Part shown: positions 49,306-58,664 of the stretch, one piece after another
Layout of the letters: each line of letters begins with the position of its first letter
Position numbering within the stretch: the first letter of the stretch is position 1
NCBI RefSeq assembly: GCF_002873135.1
Contig: NZ_MCVI01000014.1
Span: 32,610-96,609 of the forward strand
Length of the DNA stretch: 64,000 bases
Source: Shewanella sp. 10N.286.48.A6
GTDB lineage: Bacteria; Pseudomonadota; Gammaproteobacteria; Enterobacterales; Shewanellaceae
Reading direction: 5' to 3'
Made by a program: the position numbers and the translations under genes
Notes under the pieces: model-generated
Database searches by the model: none
Seen by the model: the letters and a program-made list of their open reading frames with translations, nothing else
Told to the model about the DNA's origin: nothing

Positions 49306-49331
49306 AAAAGGCGCCATTTGGCGCCTTTTTT
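49306..49331 (+). terminator. Rho-independent terminator of the suc operon
   Basis: The stem AAAAGGCGCC/GGCGCCTTTT with an ATTT loop and a T6 tract lies 17 bp past the sucD stop. Confidence 0.9.
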
Positions 49332-49459
49332 GTTTTTTCGTTTCCTATCGCTAAATATGTTCTTCAAAATTATTAATTTAAAACTGTAATCATATGTTTT
49401 ACTGAGTATTAATCTGTGTTTAACTAGCCATATTAGTATTTAAATGATTAAGGATAATC

Positions 49460-49987
49460 ATGAGTAACGTCATAAAACCGATTGGTATTATTACTGAAAC
49501 CCCAAGGCTTATCATGCGACCTTTTGTTGAAGAGGATGCAGAAGCATTATTTTTAATGAACAGTATTCCAGAAATATTAACTTATATCCCCCAAGATCCA
49601 CTTACTAGCATAGCTGAAGCAAAAGAGATTTTTACCTCAATTATTCAAGCTGATTATCAAAAGCATGGTTTTGGTCGTTGGGCGGTGCATCATAAGGAAG
49701 ATAATAAAGTCATTGGCTTTTGTGGGCCTAAATATCTTCCTGAATACGATAAAGTAGAAATAGGTTATCGCTATTTACCAGAATATTGGGGCAAGGGCAT
49801 AGGCAATGAGGCAGCGCAAGCGGTAGTTGATACACTAAAGCCACAGTTCGATATTGATTTAGTCATAGCCCTTATTTTACATGGCAATACAGGTTCAGAA
49901 GCGATAGCGAAAAAGCTCGGTATGAGCATACATGAAGAAAGCGAATATCTCGGCTCGAAAGTACATGTGTATCAAATGGCTTTATAA
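49460..49987 (+). CDS. GNAT N-acetyltransferase, RimJ/RimL type
   Basis: The 175-residue protein has the family's opening (TPRLIMRPFVEEDAEALFLM), the central VIGFCGPKYLPEYDKVEIGY strand region, and the acetyl-CoA loop YWGKGIGNEAAQAVVDTL. The last part has the expected NTGSEAIAKKLGM helix. The substrate is unknown. An AAGGAT site precedes the ATG. It is monocistronic and convergent with fur, sharing a terminator. Confidence 0.88.
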   Translation: MSNVIKPIGIITETPRLIMRPFVEEDAEALFLMNSIPEILTYIPQDPLTSIAEAKEIFTSIIQADYQKHGFGRWAVHHKEDNKVIGFCGPKYLPEYDKVEIGYRYLPEYWGKGIGNEAAQAVVDTLKPQFDIDLVIALILHGNTGSEAIAKKLGMSIHEESEYLGSKVHVYQMAL

Positions 49988-50016
49988 AGGCATAACTTAT
50001 GGCGAGTGTAAAAACA

Positions 50017-50044
50017 AAAAAACCAGCAAGTATGCTGGTTTTTT
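50017..50044. terminator. Rho-independent terminator between convergent genes
   Basis: The 12-bp stem AAAAAACCAGCA/TGCTGGTTTTTT with an AGTA loop has T tracts on both strands and lies between the GNAT gene and fur. Confidence 0.9.
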
Positions 50045-50072
50045 AATGACTATTTATCAGGCTTGGCGATAA

Positions 50073-50504
50073 TTATTCGTCAGCGTGATCACAGCTGTCA
50101 TTGGTGCAGTGACCGTATAAATATAAGCTGTGGTGAGTTAGCTTAATATTATGACGCATTGCGATTTCGTCTTGACGACGTTCAATGACCTCATCAGAGA
50201 ATTCAATTACTTTATCGCAGGTTAAGCAAACAAGATGATCATGATGCTTTTGGGTCGACATTTCAAAAACCGCTTTGCCACTTTCAAAATGGTGACGATT
50301 AAGGATACCCGCATCATCAAATTGGTTTAATACGCGATAAACAGTAGCTAAGCCAATTTCCTCACCAATATCGAGTAATTTTTTGTACAGATCTTCTGCA
50401 CTGATATGTTGGTTTTCAGGGGCTTGCATTAATTCTAGAATTTTAACTCGTGGCAGTGTTATCTTTAAACCTGCTTTCTTGAGTGCTTGATTTCCATCTG
50501 TCAT
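50073..50504 (-). CDS. fur: Ferric uptake regulator
   Basis: Fur, 143 residues, represses iron-uptake genes when bound to Fe2+. The winged helix covers about 1-83 (LKITLPRVKILELM, then IGLATVYRVLNQFDDAGI). The dimerisation and metal-binding domain contains HHDHLVCLTCDKVIEF and the C-terminal CTNDSCDHADE. It is a single gene with starts facing cobB 290 bp away. Confidence 0.96.
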   Translation of the reverse strand: MTDGNQALKKAGLKITLPRVKILELMQAPENQHISAEDLYKKLLDIGEEIGLATVYRVLNQFDDAGILNRHHFESGKAVFEMSTQKHHDHLVCLTCDKVIEFSDEVIERRQDEIAMRHNIKLTHHSLYLYGHCTNDSCDHADE

Positions 50505-50764
50505 CGCTAATCTCTTGATTACAGAACCTTATCGGTTCCTCCGTGGATAATTAAGATCATTATATGTGTTGCAATCAGAAACTGGAACCTTTCAAATGAG
50601 TTAATCGTCATATAAGCAGTGATTTTGGCCAATGAGCCATACAATATTGACCAATAGGTTAAAATTCACCTAATAAACTTACTTATACTAAGGGATTATT
50701 GAGCATTAACGGCTTTTATATCACTATAATGTTAAATAGGGTTATCAAGCTTTGTACCCAGTAA

Positions 50765-50779
50765 TGATAATTATAATCA
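50765..50779 (+). promoter_or_regulatory. Predicted Fur box upstream of cobB
   Basis: TGATAATTATAATCA matches the 7-1-7 inverted Fur consensus (TGATAAT-N-ATTATCA) at all but one position. It ends 15 bp before the cobB ATG, next to the AAGGA ribosome binding site, where bound Fur would block transcription. Binding is predicted only. Confidence 0.6.
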
Positions 50780-50794
50780 AAACAAGGAATTCAC

Positions 50795-51541
50795 ATGTAT
50801 CAGCAGATTGTGGTCTTAACTGGCGCAGGTATTTCCGCTGAATCGGGGATAAAAACATTTCGCGATGAAGAAGGTTTGTGGGAGCAACATCATATTGAAG
50901 ATGTGGCCACCCCTGAAGGTTATGCCCGCGATATCAATTTAGTTGAACGTTTTTATAATAGCCGTTGGGAAAACCTCCATAGCGGTGAGGTTCATCCTAA
51001 TGCCGCTCATGCAGCATTAGCAAAATTAGAAGCTGAGTTTCCTGGCAAGCTACTGGTTATCACTCAAAATGTAGATGATTTACACGAGCGGGCAGGTTCA
51101 AAACGTTTATTACATATGCATGGAGAATTATCCAAAGGACGCTGCCCACAGTCATTGCAAACGTTTGTCCTTAGAGAACCTTTTGGTGAAGACAATTGCT
51201 GTACCTGCTGTATTCCTGCCAAACGATTAAGGCCGCATATTGTCTGGTTTGGTGAAATGCCATTTGGTATGGATAGAATTCATGATGCGCTGGATAACTG
51301 TGATTTATTTATCGCTATTGGGACTTCTGGGACGGTTTATCCCGCAGCGGGCTTTGTCGACAGCGCTAATCATCATGGTGCACAAACAGTAGAAGTTAAT
51401 CTGTTAGCGGCAGATCGCCATAGCCAATTTCAATATCATTTTACCGGTAAAGCTGGTGATGTTGTGCCTGCGTTAGTAGAGTCAATTTTAGCCGGTAAAA
51501 CCCTTGGCAGTGAAGTCGCGACAAAGGAAATGAGTGCTTGA
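50795..51541 (+). CDS. cobB: NAD-dependent protein deacylase (sirtuin)
   Basis: CobB removes acetyl and succinyl groups from lysines using NAD+. The 248 residues show GAGISAESGIKTFRDEEGLW (about 10-29), ITQNVDDLHERAG, the catalytic His in LHMHGEL, a small zinc site (RCPQS and the CCTCC segment), RPHIVWFGEMP and AIGTSGTVYPAAGF. This is the short E. coli CobB type. The last four bases overlap the next gene. An AAGGA site precedes the ATG. Confidence 0.95.
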   Translation: MYQQIVVLTGAGISAESGIKTFRDEEGLWEQHHIEDVATPEGYARDINLVERFYNSRWENLHSGEVHPNAAHAALAKLEAEFPGKLLVITQNVDDLHERAGSKRLLHMHGELSKGRCPQSLQTFVLREPFGEDNCCTCCIPAKRLRPHIVWFGEMPFGMDRIHDALDNCDLFIAIGTSGTVYPAAGFVDSANHHGAQTVEVNLLAADRHSQFQYHFTGKAGDVVPALVESILAGKTLGSEVATKEMSA

Positions 51542-51993
51542 GTAGGGATAAAGTTGCGATAATCATGCGCGGTTTACCGGGTAGTGGTAAATCAACTTGG
51601 GTTAATGAATTCATTGAACAGTTAGGTGTAGATAACGCCATACACATACGGCAATATGGTTACTTCTCTACTGACAGTTATTTTGTTCGTAATGGCGAAT
51701 ACCGCTTTAATCCAAAAAAACTTGCCCAGTATCACCAGGCTAATTTAAGCGCATTTATTAATGCGATGGCTCATAACGAGCCTTACGTTATTTGTGACAA
51801 TACCAATGTATGCCGTTGGGAATATATGGCTTATGAAGCCGCAGCGAAGGCCTTGGGTTATCAAGTAAGAGTAGTGGTGACTGGTGAGCCTAAAAGTGTT
51901 GAACATCAAAAATTATGCGCTAAACGTAATCAACATAAGGTGCCATTGGCACAAATTGCTAAAATGGGATTAATGTTTGAACTTGATGATTAG
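51538..51993 (+). CDS. P-loop ATPase/kinase of the AAA_33 type
   Basis: The 151-residue protein has a Walker A motif (RGLPGSGKSTW, about 11-21), followed by FSTDSYFVRNGEYRFNPKKL and VICDNTNVCRWEY (Walker B-like), then a C-terminal ARG-helix region. These are features of the small nucleotide or polynucleotide kinase-like family also found in N4BP2. The proposed start is TTG, overlapping the cobB stop (TTGA), with an AAGGA site about 10 nt upstream inside cobB. The next ATG would remove the first nine residues, right up to the P-loop. The substrate is unknown. Coupling suggests a link with cobB, but that is inference. Confidence 0.8.
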   Translation: MSRDKVAIIMRGLPGSGKSTWVNEFIEQLGVDNAIHIRQYGYFSTDSYFVRNGEYRFNPKKLAQYHQANLSAFINAMAHNEPYVICDNTNVCRWEYMAYEAAAKALGYQVRVVVTGEPKSVEHQKLCAKRNQHKVPLAQIAKMGLMFELDD

Positions 51994-52012
51994 ACTTGTT
52001 TTAAGATTAACT

Positions 52013-52037
52013 AAAAAGGCGCCGCGGCGCCTTTTTT
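52013..52037. terminator. Rho-independent terminator between convergent genes
   Basis: AAAAAGGCGC-CGCG-GCGCCTTTTTT forms a strong hairpin with T tracts on both strands between the kinase gene and cpdB. Confidence 0.9.
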
Positions 52038-52052
52038 GATGTTAAAGGTTGA

Positions 52053-54131
52053 TTATTTAGCTTTAACAGCGGATTGCAGGTCAATATTATAAATCGCAAA
52101 ACCAAATTCATCTGTGATATCAGTGCGCTTTGTCATAGGTCGCACTTGATAGCCGCTGATAAATTTATCAGCAAGTTCACTGTTTTGGGTTTCAAAGCGA
52201 ATATCTAACTTTGTTGCCGAATTAATGGTCACGAAATCCCAGTTATTATCAGCACTTGGATCAACTAAACCATTGGCTTCAGTTTCATCAGTGATGTACT
52301 GAGCTAGGGCTTCACGGTTTGTGTCTGGTAGTTCCATTACCACGAATTCAGAACCCGTTCCGGCGAATTTACCACCAAATGCGCGATAATTATTGGTTGC
52401 GATTATAAATTCTTTGGCATTAAATTCAGCACCACTGATAACAGTGTCGCCGTGAGTGTAACTTAGCCCGACTATTCGGTTAGCATCGGCATTAACTAAT
52501 GCACAATCGCCATCAAATTTATTTGGTTGAGTTACATCAATGTTGTAGCTGACACCATCTATGACATCAAAGTTATAGGTGCGGTGGGTATTCCAGTTAA
52601 TCAGGTATTGAGGCTCAGTAGAGTTAACATCAATTTGATTAAATTGATTTGCACTGCATTCCAACCAATCTTTAATTTGAGCGCCACTTAACTTAACAGC
52701 AACCAAGGTGTTAGGGTAAAGATATAAATCTGCCGCATTTTTATAGGTTAGCTCACCACTTGGGACTTGCACATAAGACTCGGCATCTGCTGCAGTGCTA
52801 TGGCGGCCACCTGCTTTAAATGGCGCAGCAGCGGACAATACCGGAATATCTTTTAAAGCCTCCGTTAAGTTAGCTTTCACTTTAGCAATTTGTGCATCTG
52901 ACACAATTTGCACTGTGGGATCATCTTGTACTAAGGTCAAAAAGCTAAACATATCAGCCGATGCTTTACCTATGGGCTGATCGACATAATCCAATGTAGC
53001 TTGATGCTCTTTAGCTACAGCATCACTTATGGTTTTATCAGCAGTCACCAGCTCAGGGTTAGTCGCTTTTTTATCAAAAATAGGCAAGGCTTTGGCCATG
53101 CTGTCAACAATTGTCCAGCTGCCATCTTGTAATGCTAACTTAAAATCGATAACACCGAGGTTATCGCCCCAACGTCCAGGCATAACCGCCGCAACGCCAT
53201 TTATGGTGCCTTTGTTTATATCGGCATTTTTAAGGTCTGAAAAGGTGCTTGAAGGGAATATTGAATGACTATGACCAAAGGTAATCGCATCAATACCCGC
53301 TACTTTTGATAATGCCCAAGTGGCATTTTCATCATTAATGTCGATGGGGTTTTCAGGGCTGCCGACCCCAGAGTGGGGAATAGCGACGATAATGTCAGCG
53401 CCTTGAGCTTTCATCATAGGCACAAACTTTTCAGCCGCTTCTATAATTCCCATTACGGTGACTTTACCCGTAAGGTTTTGTTTGTCCCATAAAAGAATTT
53501 GTGGTGGTACAAAGCCAATATAGCCGATGTTAATTATGTGTTTATCGCCATTGGTGTCGACGACGTTTTTTTCTTCAATGATATAAGGGGTAAATAGGTT
53601 ATCGCCTTTGACTTTGTTATCCCAACAGTCGGCTTCACATAATACGTTGGCGTTAATATAAGGGAAATTGGCTCCCGAGATAGACTGGTGTAAAAAATCT
53701 AAACCGTAGTTAAATTCATGATTACCAATATTTCCTACTGAATAACCCAGGGTATTCATTGCTTTATAAGCTGGGTGAGTATCACTGTTAGCGCTTTTTT
53801 GTTTAAAATTATTGGCAATATAGTCACCCATAGGGCTGCCTTGAAGCAAATCACCATTATCAACTAAGACAAAATTATCAGCACTTTGACCTTGTTGTTT
53901 TATCAAACTTGCAGTGCGGGCTAAGCCTATGGTCGGATCATATTTTGTTTTGTAATAATCAAAATCCATGATGTTTGCATGAAGATCCGATGTTTCTAGA
54001 ATACGTAAATTGACGGTGAGGGGCTGAACATCATCAGACTTAACTTCTGTCGCCTGATCATGCAATGAATCACAAGCGCTGACGCCTAGTACGCCAACTA
54101 TAATAGTGACTATTAGCTTTTGGTTTACCAT
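52053..54131 (-). CDS. cpdB: 2',3'-cyclic-nucleotide 2'-phosphodiesterase/3'-nucleotidase, lipoprotein form
   Basis: CpdB hydrolyses 2',3'-cyclic nucleotides and 3'-nucleotides in the periplasm. The 692 residues have an N-terminal calcineurin-like metallophosphatase domain (LRILETSDLHANIMDFDYY, VDNGDLLQGSPMGDY, GNIGNHEFNYGLDF, AIPHSGVG, GHSHSIFPS) and a C-terminal 5'-nucleotidase domain (PNTLVAVKLSGAQIKDWLE). Unlike the E. coli protein it has a lipobox (VSAC, Cys about 20) and would be lipid-anchored. It is monocistronic. Confidence 0.92.
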   Translation of the reverse strand: MVNQKLIVTIIVGVLGVSACDSLHDQATEVKSDDVQPLTVNLRILETSDLHANIMDFDYYKTKYDPTIGLARTASLIKQQGQSADNFVLVDNGDLLQGSPMGDYIANNFKQKSANSDTHPAYKAMNTLGYSVGNIGNHEFNYGLDFLHQSISGANFPYINANVLCEADCWDNKVKGDNLFTPYIIEEKNVVDTNGDKHIINIGYIGFVPPQILLWDKQNLTGKVTVMGIIEAAEKFVPMMKAQGADIIVAIPHSGVGSPENPIDINDENATWALSKVAGIDAITFGHSHSIFPSSTFSDLKNADINKGTINGVAAVMPGRWGDNLGVIDFKLALQDGSWTIVDSMAKALPIFDKKATNPELVTADKTISDAVAKEHQATLDYVDQPIGKASADMFSFLTLVQDDPTVQIVSDAQIAKVKANLTEALKDIPVLSAAAPFKAGGRHSTAADAESYVQVPSGELTYKNAADLYLYPNTLVAVKLSGAQIKDWLECSANQFNQIDVNSTEPQYLINWNTHRTYNFDVIDGVSYNIDVTQPNKFDGDCALVNADANRIVGLSYTHGDTVISGAEFNAKEFIIATNNYRAFGGKFAGTGSEFVVMELPDTNREALAQYITDETEANGLVDPSADNNWDFVTINSATKLDIRFETQNSELADKFISGYQVRPMTKRTDITDEFGFAIYNIDLQSAVKAK

Positions 54132-54528
54132 TATTTTTCTCTCTTATTTTGACCCTGAGCTTGATTTTTGTGCTCTATTATTTTTGTTAACTCATCGGGT
54201 TTGATTTGTGAGTTAATTGCAGTGGATTATACAGAAACTATATTGCAAAGTTATGATTTGATTGGTGATAAGTTAACTAAAATGGTTATAGAAGCAGTTT
54301 GTCCAATATTTTTTGATTGATATCGGCTTAGTGTTTGATTAAATGGGCTGTAAATTGATCGTGCAGCGCTTTAATGACGATAAAGTATTTCTTTATCAGC
54401 ATAAAAAACACCGCTTAGCTGCGGTGCTTTGGATGAGAACGATGAGCTTTTTCAGATAGCCTGATGTTAACACATCAGGCTTTGTTCTTTGCAGGCAGTG
54501 GATTGTCTGCAGATTTACTCTGATAAAG
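54132..54528. terminator. cpdB-M3 peptidase gap with two hairpins
   Basis: No gene is seen in this 397-bp gap. A stem CACCGC/GCGGTG at 54409-54426 with A's on its left gives a minus-strand terminator (54403-54426), and a 9-bp stem GCCTGATGT/ACATCAGGC at 54459-54480 lies closer to the peptidase stop. The rest is the upstream region of cpdB. Confidence 0.6.
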
Positions 54529-56721
54529 TTACTCTGCTGCGTTATCTTCTAATAAGCCGCGGCTTCTTAACAGTGGCTCGATCCCAGCATCTTTACCACG
54601 GAACTGACGGTAAAGCTGCATTGGGTCGGCGCTGCCACCTTGAGACAAGATATTGTCTCTAAAAGCTTGGGCTGTTGCTGGGTCAAAAATACCATTTTCT
54701 TTAAATGCTTCAAAAGCATCGGCGCCTAAAATATCAGACCAAAGATAGCTGTAATAACCTGCAGAATAACCACCGGCAAAAATATGCGAGAAGTAACTGC
54801 TGCGATATCGTGGGGCAATTTCTTTAATTAAGCCCATATTGGCAAGTGATTCAGCTTCAAATTCGGCGGCATCTCTTAGTTTGGTGTCCGTTAATGTATG
54901 CCAGTCTAAATCAAGCTTAGTGGCTGCCATATATTCAACGGTAGCAAACCCTTGGTTGAATTTACTGGCAGCTTGAATTTTCTTAACAAGTTCAGTGGGG
55001 ATCACTTCGCCGGTTTTATAATGTTTTGCAAACTGCGCTAACACTTCAGGTTGCGTCATCCAGTTTTCCATCACTTGTGAAGGGAACTCGACATAATCTC
55101 GCGGTACTGAAGTACCTGATTGAGAAGCATATTCAACCTTTGATAGCATTCCATGTAGCGCATGTCCAAACTCGTGGAATAGGGTGCTAGCCTCATCAAA
55201 TGTGAGTAGTGAAGGCTCATCACCCGTTGGGCGAGGGTAGTTAAGTACATTGACAATAATTGGCTTTGATTCAACGCCGTTCATATTAGATTGTGAGCGG
55301 AAGGCATTCATCCACGCACCGCCACGCTTGCTATCGCGCACGTAGTAGTCACCCAAGAAAATAGCCATTAAAGAACCGTCTTTGTCATAAACTTCCCAGG
55401 TTCTGACATCTGGGTGGTACTTAGGTAAGTCGGTGCGCTCTTTCATTGTGATGCCGAATAAGCGATTAGCGGTATAAAATACACCTGATAATGTTGATTC
55501 AAGTGAAAAATAAGGACGAGTCTGTTGCTCATTAAAGTCGTATTTTGCAACGCGGATTTGATCTGAGTAATACCACCAGTCCCAAGCTTGTAGGCTAAAG
55601 TCACCGCCTTGTGAGTCAATAACGGCTTGCATATCAGCAACTTCAGCATTAGCTTGTGCGAGCGCTGCAGGCCATACTTTATCTAGTAAGGCGTAAACAT
55701 TTTCTGGGCTTTTAGCTGTGCGTTCTTCTAATACAAAATGAGCATGAGTTTTATAGCCCATTAAGTTAGCTTTTTGTGCGCGAAGTGCCGCAATTTTAGC
55801 TAAGCCGGTTTTATTGTCATTGCCATTATTGTTATTGGCACGCTCAATATAACCTTTAAAAAGCGCTTCTCTTAAATCACGATTTTCTGCATAGGTTAAA
55901 AATGGTGTGATAGAAGGACGCTGCGTGGTAAACACCCACTTGCCTTCATGGCCACGTTTTGTAGCTGTTGCTGCCGCAGTGTCGATTACGTCTTGAGGAA
56001 GCCCGGCTAAATCAGCTTTGTTATCGATAACTAACTCAAAGGCATTGGTTTCAGCCAGTAAGTTGTCACCAAACTCTAAGTTTAGTTTACCAATCTGTTC
56101 ATTAAGGGCACGCAAAGTGCTCTTGTCTTCAGCTGATAGGTTTGCTCCGCCGCGAGTAAAGCGTTTGTAGGTATCTTCTAAAAGCTTTGTTTGAGCGGTA
56201 TTAAGTTGATATGTGTCAGCTTGGTTGTAAACTGCTTTTACCCGCTGAAATAATTTATCATTTAAATAAATGTCATCACTAGCAGATGACAACATAGGTG
56301 AGACTTGTTTTGAAATTGCTTGTATCTCTGGGTTTGTGTGGGCACCGGTTAAATTATAAAAAACGCCCGATACTTTAGTGAGCAGCGCACCAGAAAACTC
56401 CATCGCTTCAATGGTGTTAGCGAAAGTCGCAGCATCAGAATTATTGGCAATGGCATTGATTTCTGCTTTGCGCTCAGCAATACCCGCTTCAAATGCCGGT
56501 AAGAAATGCTCATTTTTGATGTTATCGAAATCTGGGATTTCCATAAAGGTATCATAGGGTTTAAAAAATGGATTACTCACGTCTTGGCTGGTGCTAGCCG
56601 TAGCAACCGCATTGGGTGCTTGAGACGTTTGGACGCTTTCAACGTTATTATCTGAACATGCACTTAGCGCTAAAGTTAACGCGATGGCAGAAAAAACTGG
56701 TGTGAGGGTTAGTCCCTTCAT
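54529..56721 (-). CDS. M3-family peptidyl-dipeptidase, lipoprotein form
   Basis: The 730-residue protein has a lipoprotein signal (LSAC, Cys about 22) and then an M3 (Dcp/oligopeptidase A) metallopeptidase domain. The zinc motif HEFGHALHGML is at about 518, and the conserved YCSYLWSD-like region reads SAGYYSYLWSDILGADAF near the C terminus. Dcp-type enzymes remove dipeptides from peptide C termini. The lipid anchor places it at an envelope membrane, probably facing the periplasm. Monocistronic. Confidence 0.9.
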   Translation of the reverse strand: MKGLTLTPVFSAIALTLALSACSDNNVESVQTSQAPNAVATASTSQDVSNPFFKPYDTFMEIPDFDNIKNEHFLPAFEAGIAERKAEINAIANNSDAATFANTIEAMEFSGALLTKVSGVFYNLTGAHTNPEIQAISKQVSPMLSSASDDIYLNDKLFQRVKAVYNQADTYQLNTAQTKLLEDTYKRFTRGGANLSAEDKSTLRALNEQIGKLNLEFGDNLLAETNAFELVIDNKADLAGLPQDVIDTAAATATKRGHEGKWVFTTQRPSITPFLTYAENRDLREALFKGYIERANNNNGNDNKTGLAKIAALRAQKANLMGYKTHAHFVLEERTAKSPENVYALLDKVWPAALAQANAEVADMQAVIDSQGGDFSLQAWDWWYYSDQIRVAKYDFNEQQTRPYFSLESTLSGVFYTANRLFGITMKERTDLPKYHPDVRTWEVYDKDGSLMAIFLGDYYVRDSKRGGAWMNAFRSQSNMNGVESKPIIVNVLNYPRPTGDEPSLLTFDEASTLFHEFGHALHGMLSKVEYASQSGTSVPRDYVEFPSQVMENWMTQPEVLAQFAKHYKTGEVIPTELVKKIQAASKFNQGFATVEYMAATKLDLDWHTLTDTKLRDAAEFEAESLANMGLIKEIAPRYRSSYFSHIFAGGYSAGYYSYLWSDILGADAFEAFKENGIFDPATAQAFRDNILSQGGSADPMQLYRQFRGKDAGIEPLLRSRGLLEDNAAE

Positions 56722-56893
56722 AATTATTTCCCTGTTTGCTTTGAAATGGTTGTCTAAAGAACCCTATGCCGATGTATAAACCGTTAAAGAGTTACAAATC
56801 ATCATTGTTATTTGTTTATGATTTGCGGCTAGATTAACAAATTTCGATCATACTTTCGTTTACCTTTGTATTACTTTTGTAACAAAAGAATAC

Positions 56894-56924
56894 AAAAAAG
56901 GACCTAGTGTATGTTAGGTCCTTT
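56894..56924 (-). terminator. Rho-independent terminator
   Basis: A 10-bp stem AAAGGACCTA/TAGGTCCTTT with an 8-nt loop is followed by T's on the minus strand, 66 bp past the stop of the small phosphate-binding-like gene. Confidence 0.8.
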
Positions 56925-56989
56925 GAGAATTGTTAGCTATGTTGTTGTAGCGCTAATTTAGTATATTAATTCAGCGCTTTATGATGAGC

Positions 56990-57382
56990 TTATGGCTTTA
57001 AAATTACTTTTACGCTGGCATCGACATCGGCTTCGTCAATATATCCGATAGCATTAGCGTCAGCAGCCACAGCCGCTTTCATGCCTGATGCGTCACCTAC
57101 AGTGGCCGGTGGAGTCCCTTTACCTGTAAATACCTGCTTTGACCAAAAGGCTTTAAGTTGGGCATCAGATTTACCTGTAACAGTACTATGAAATTCAGAG
57201 CGGATAGGGTTGCCTTCTTCCAGTTCATAAACGACAAATGAAGAACCTTTGCCTAAAAAGGCTTTTTTAGCATCGGATTTGCTGATATCAGCAGCGGCTG
57301 GATTACCGATCACTACTACGGCAGCATTAACAGAAAACACACAGCTCACACTGAGCGCTAAAATAGATAATAATTTTTTCAT
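56990..57382 (-). CDS. Small phosphate-binding-like periplasmic protein
   Basis: The 130-residue protein has a signal peptide (MKKLLSILALSVSCVFSVNA) and a mature part resembling one lobe of PstS-type binding proteins: VVVIGNPAA at the start, FLGKGSSF, RSEFHSTVTGKSDAQLKAFW, and ANAIGYIDEADV near the end. A full PstS has about 320 residues, so this is a single-lobe or degenerate form found in many marine gammaproteobacteria. The ligand is unknown. It follows the porin gene by 14 bp with an AGGAG site. Confidence 0.8.
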   Translation of the reverse strand: MKKLLSILALSVSCVFSVNAAVVVIGNPAAADISKSDAKKAFLGKGSSFVVYELEEGNPIRSEFHSTVTGKSDAQLKAFWSKQVFTGKGTPPATVGDASGMKAAVAADANAIGYIDEADVDASVKVILKP

Positions 57383-57396
57383 TTCATCACTCCTAA

Positions 57397-58596
57397 TTAA
57401 AATACTGCGTCAAATTGAACGGTATACACGGTAGTATCATCAAATTCTTTTGCTATGTTAGTCTCTAATCCACCAGATGTTTCGCCAAAATCATTAGAGT
57501 ATGTGACGTCGAATTTTATGGCTAAATTATCAAGTGCATCCCAACGTAGGCCTGCACTGTATGACTTTCTTTGGCCATTAAAAATAGCGGCTTGAATTGC
57601 TGAAGCCTCATCAATAATAGTTCTGCTATCGTTATCTTTAGTTTCGAAGAAAGAAGCTGTTACATAAGGTGTGAAGTCATTGATACGGTAACCCAAGGTT
57701 AAGTAACCTGAATCAGAATCAGGATAAGCGCCATCCACTTCGATGCGTGTTAACTCTGTAATGGCTAAGAAAGATCCATTATCGTAACTAGCGCCAACGC
57801 CCGCGAAAGTGCCTTTTTCTCGATCTATTTCTAGTAGCGTAACAGTGACATCGATCTCGGTATTTGGCATTAGTTCTTGTGTAATTTGACGCTTAACATC
57901 ACCGTCTAAAATTGCTTCACCGTATAAGCCTCGTAGAGTCCAAGTTTCATCAGTCCAAGTAACATTGACACCTAAAATATTTTTCATGTCAACGCCAGCA
58001 GCTTCAGATTGTCCACCAAAAGCTTGAATGGTCATTGTTGAATCATCAAATTCAACATCGTAGCTAACATCTCCACCTGTATAGGAGGTAAATGGCACTG
58101 GGTCGTATACATCTGATGGTGGACGTACAAATGGCTGGGCATAACCAACATCAAGATAATCTGAGTACATATACAGTGGTATACGTAATTTACCTGCACG
58201 AGCTTGGATATTATTTTCAAAGCGATGAGAGATATAAGCCCATTCAGCTTCTACATCCCAATCATTTTCGCCTCTCATCATCAACTGCATAACAGCTTGA
58301 GTCTGATCTGTAATTGCAAACGTACCTTGTAAACCAAATTTGCTGCCTTCATTGAAGTTAGCTGAAGTGGTTGCTCCGGCATAACCTGCGTTGTTATCGG
58401 AAGTGATGAAAGCGCCCGTCATAAATCCGTTGAATTTGAAGCGTTCGGTCAAATTGGCAGTTTGATTTGCTTGTAATGATTTAACTTGTTGTTCAAGTTT
58501 GGCTAATTTTTCATCGGTAGCGTCATTAGCCACAGCAAGTGCTGGTAGCATTGCGACTGAAATTGCTAAAGGTAGCGCTTTCAAATTAAAACTCAT
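57397..58596 (-). CDS. Outer-membrane porin
   Basis: The 399-residue protein has a signal peptide (cleavage near ALAVA-ND), then a short coiled-coil stalk (DEKLAKLEQQVKSLQANQ), a beta-barrel region rich in alternating aromatic and polar residues, and a C-terminal Phe (QFDAVF), the outer-membrane assembly signal. The N-terminal coiled coil is like that of OprP/OprO-type phosphate porins, but substrate specificity is not shown. It lies between an MCP gene and a phosphate-binding-like gene, all on the minus strand. Confidence 0.85.
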   Translation of the reverse strand: MSFNLKALPLAISVAMLPALAVANDATDEKLAKLEQQVKSLQANQTANLTERFKFNGFMTGAFITSDNNAGYAGATTSANFNEGSKFGLQGTFAITDQTQAVMQLMMRGENDWDVEAEWAYISHRFENNIQARAGKLRIPLYMYSDYLDVGYAQPFVRPPSDVYDPVPFTSYTGGDVSYDVEFDDSTMTIQAFGGQSEAAGVDMKNILGVNVTWTDETWTLRGLYGEAILDGDVKRQITQELMPNTEIDVTVTLLEIDREKGTFAGVGASYDNGSFLAITELTRIEVDGAYPDSDSGYLTLGYRINDFTPYVTASFFETKDNDSRTIIDEASAIQAAIFNGQRKSYSAGLRWDALDNLAIKFDVTYSNDFGETSGGLETNIAKEFDDTTVYTVQFDAVF

Positions 58597-58664
58597 AGTG
58601 TTACTCCTGGTTATTATTCTTAAGGCAGAAATAGTGTGATTTTCTACCTTTATATTTCTAATTA

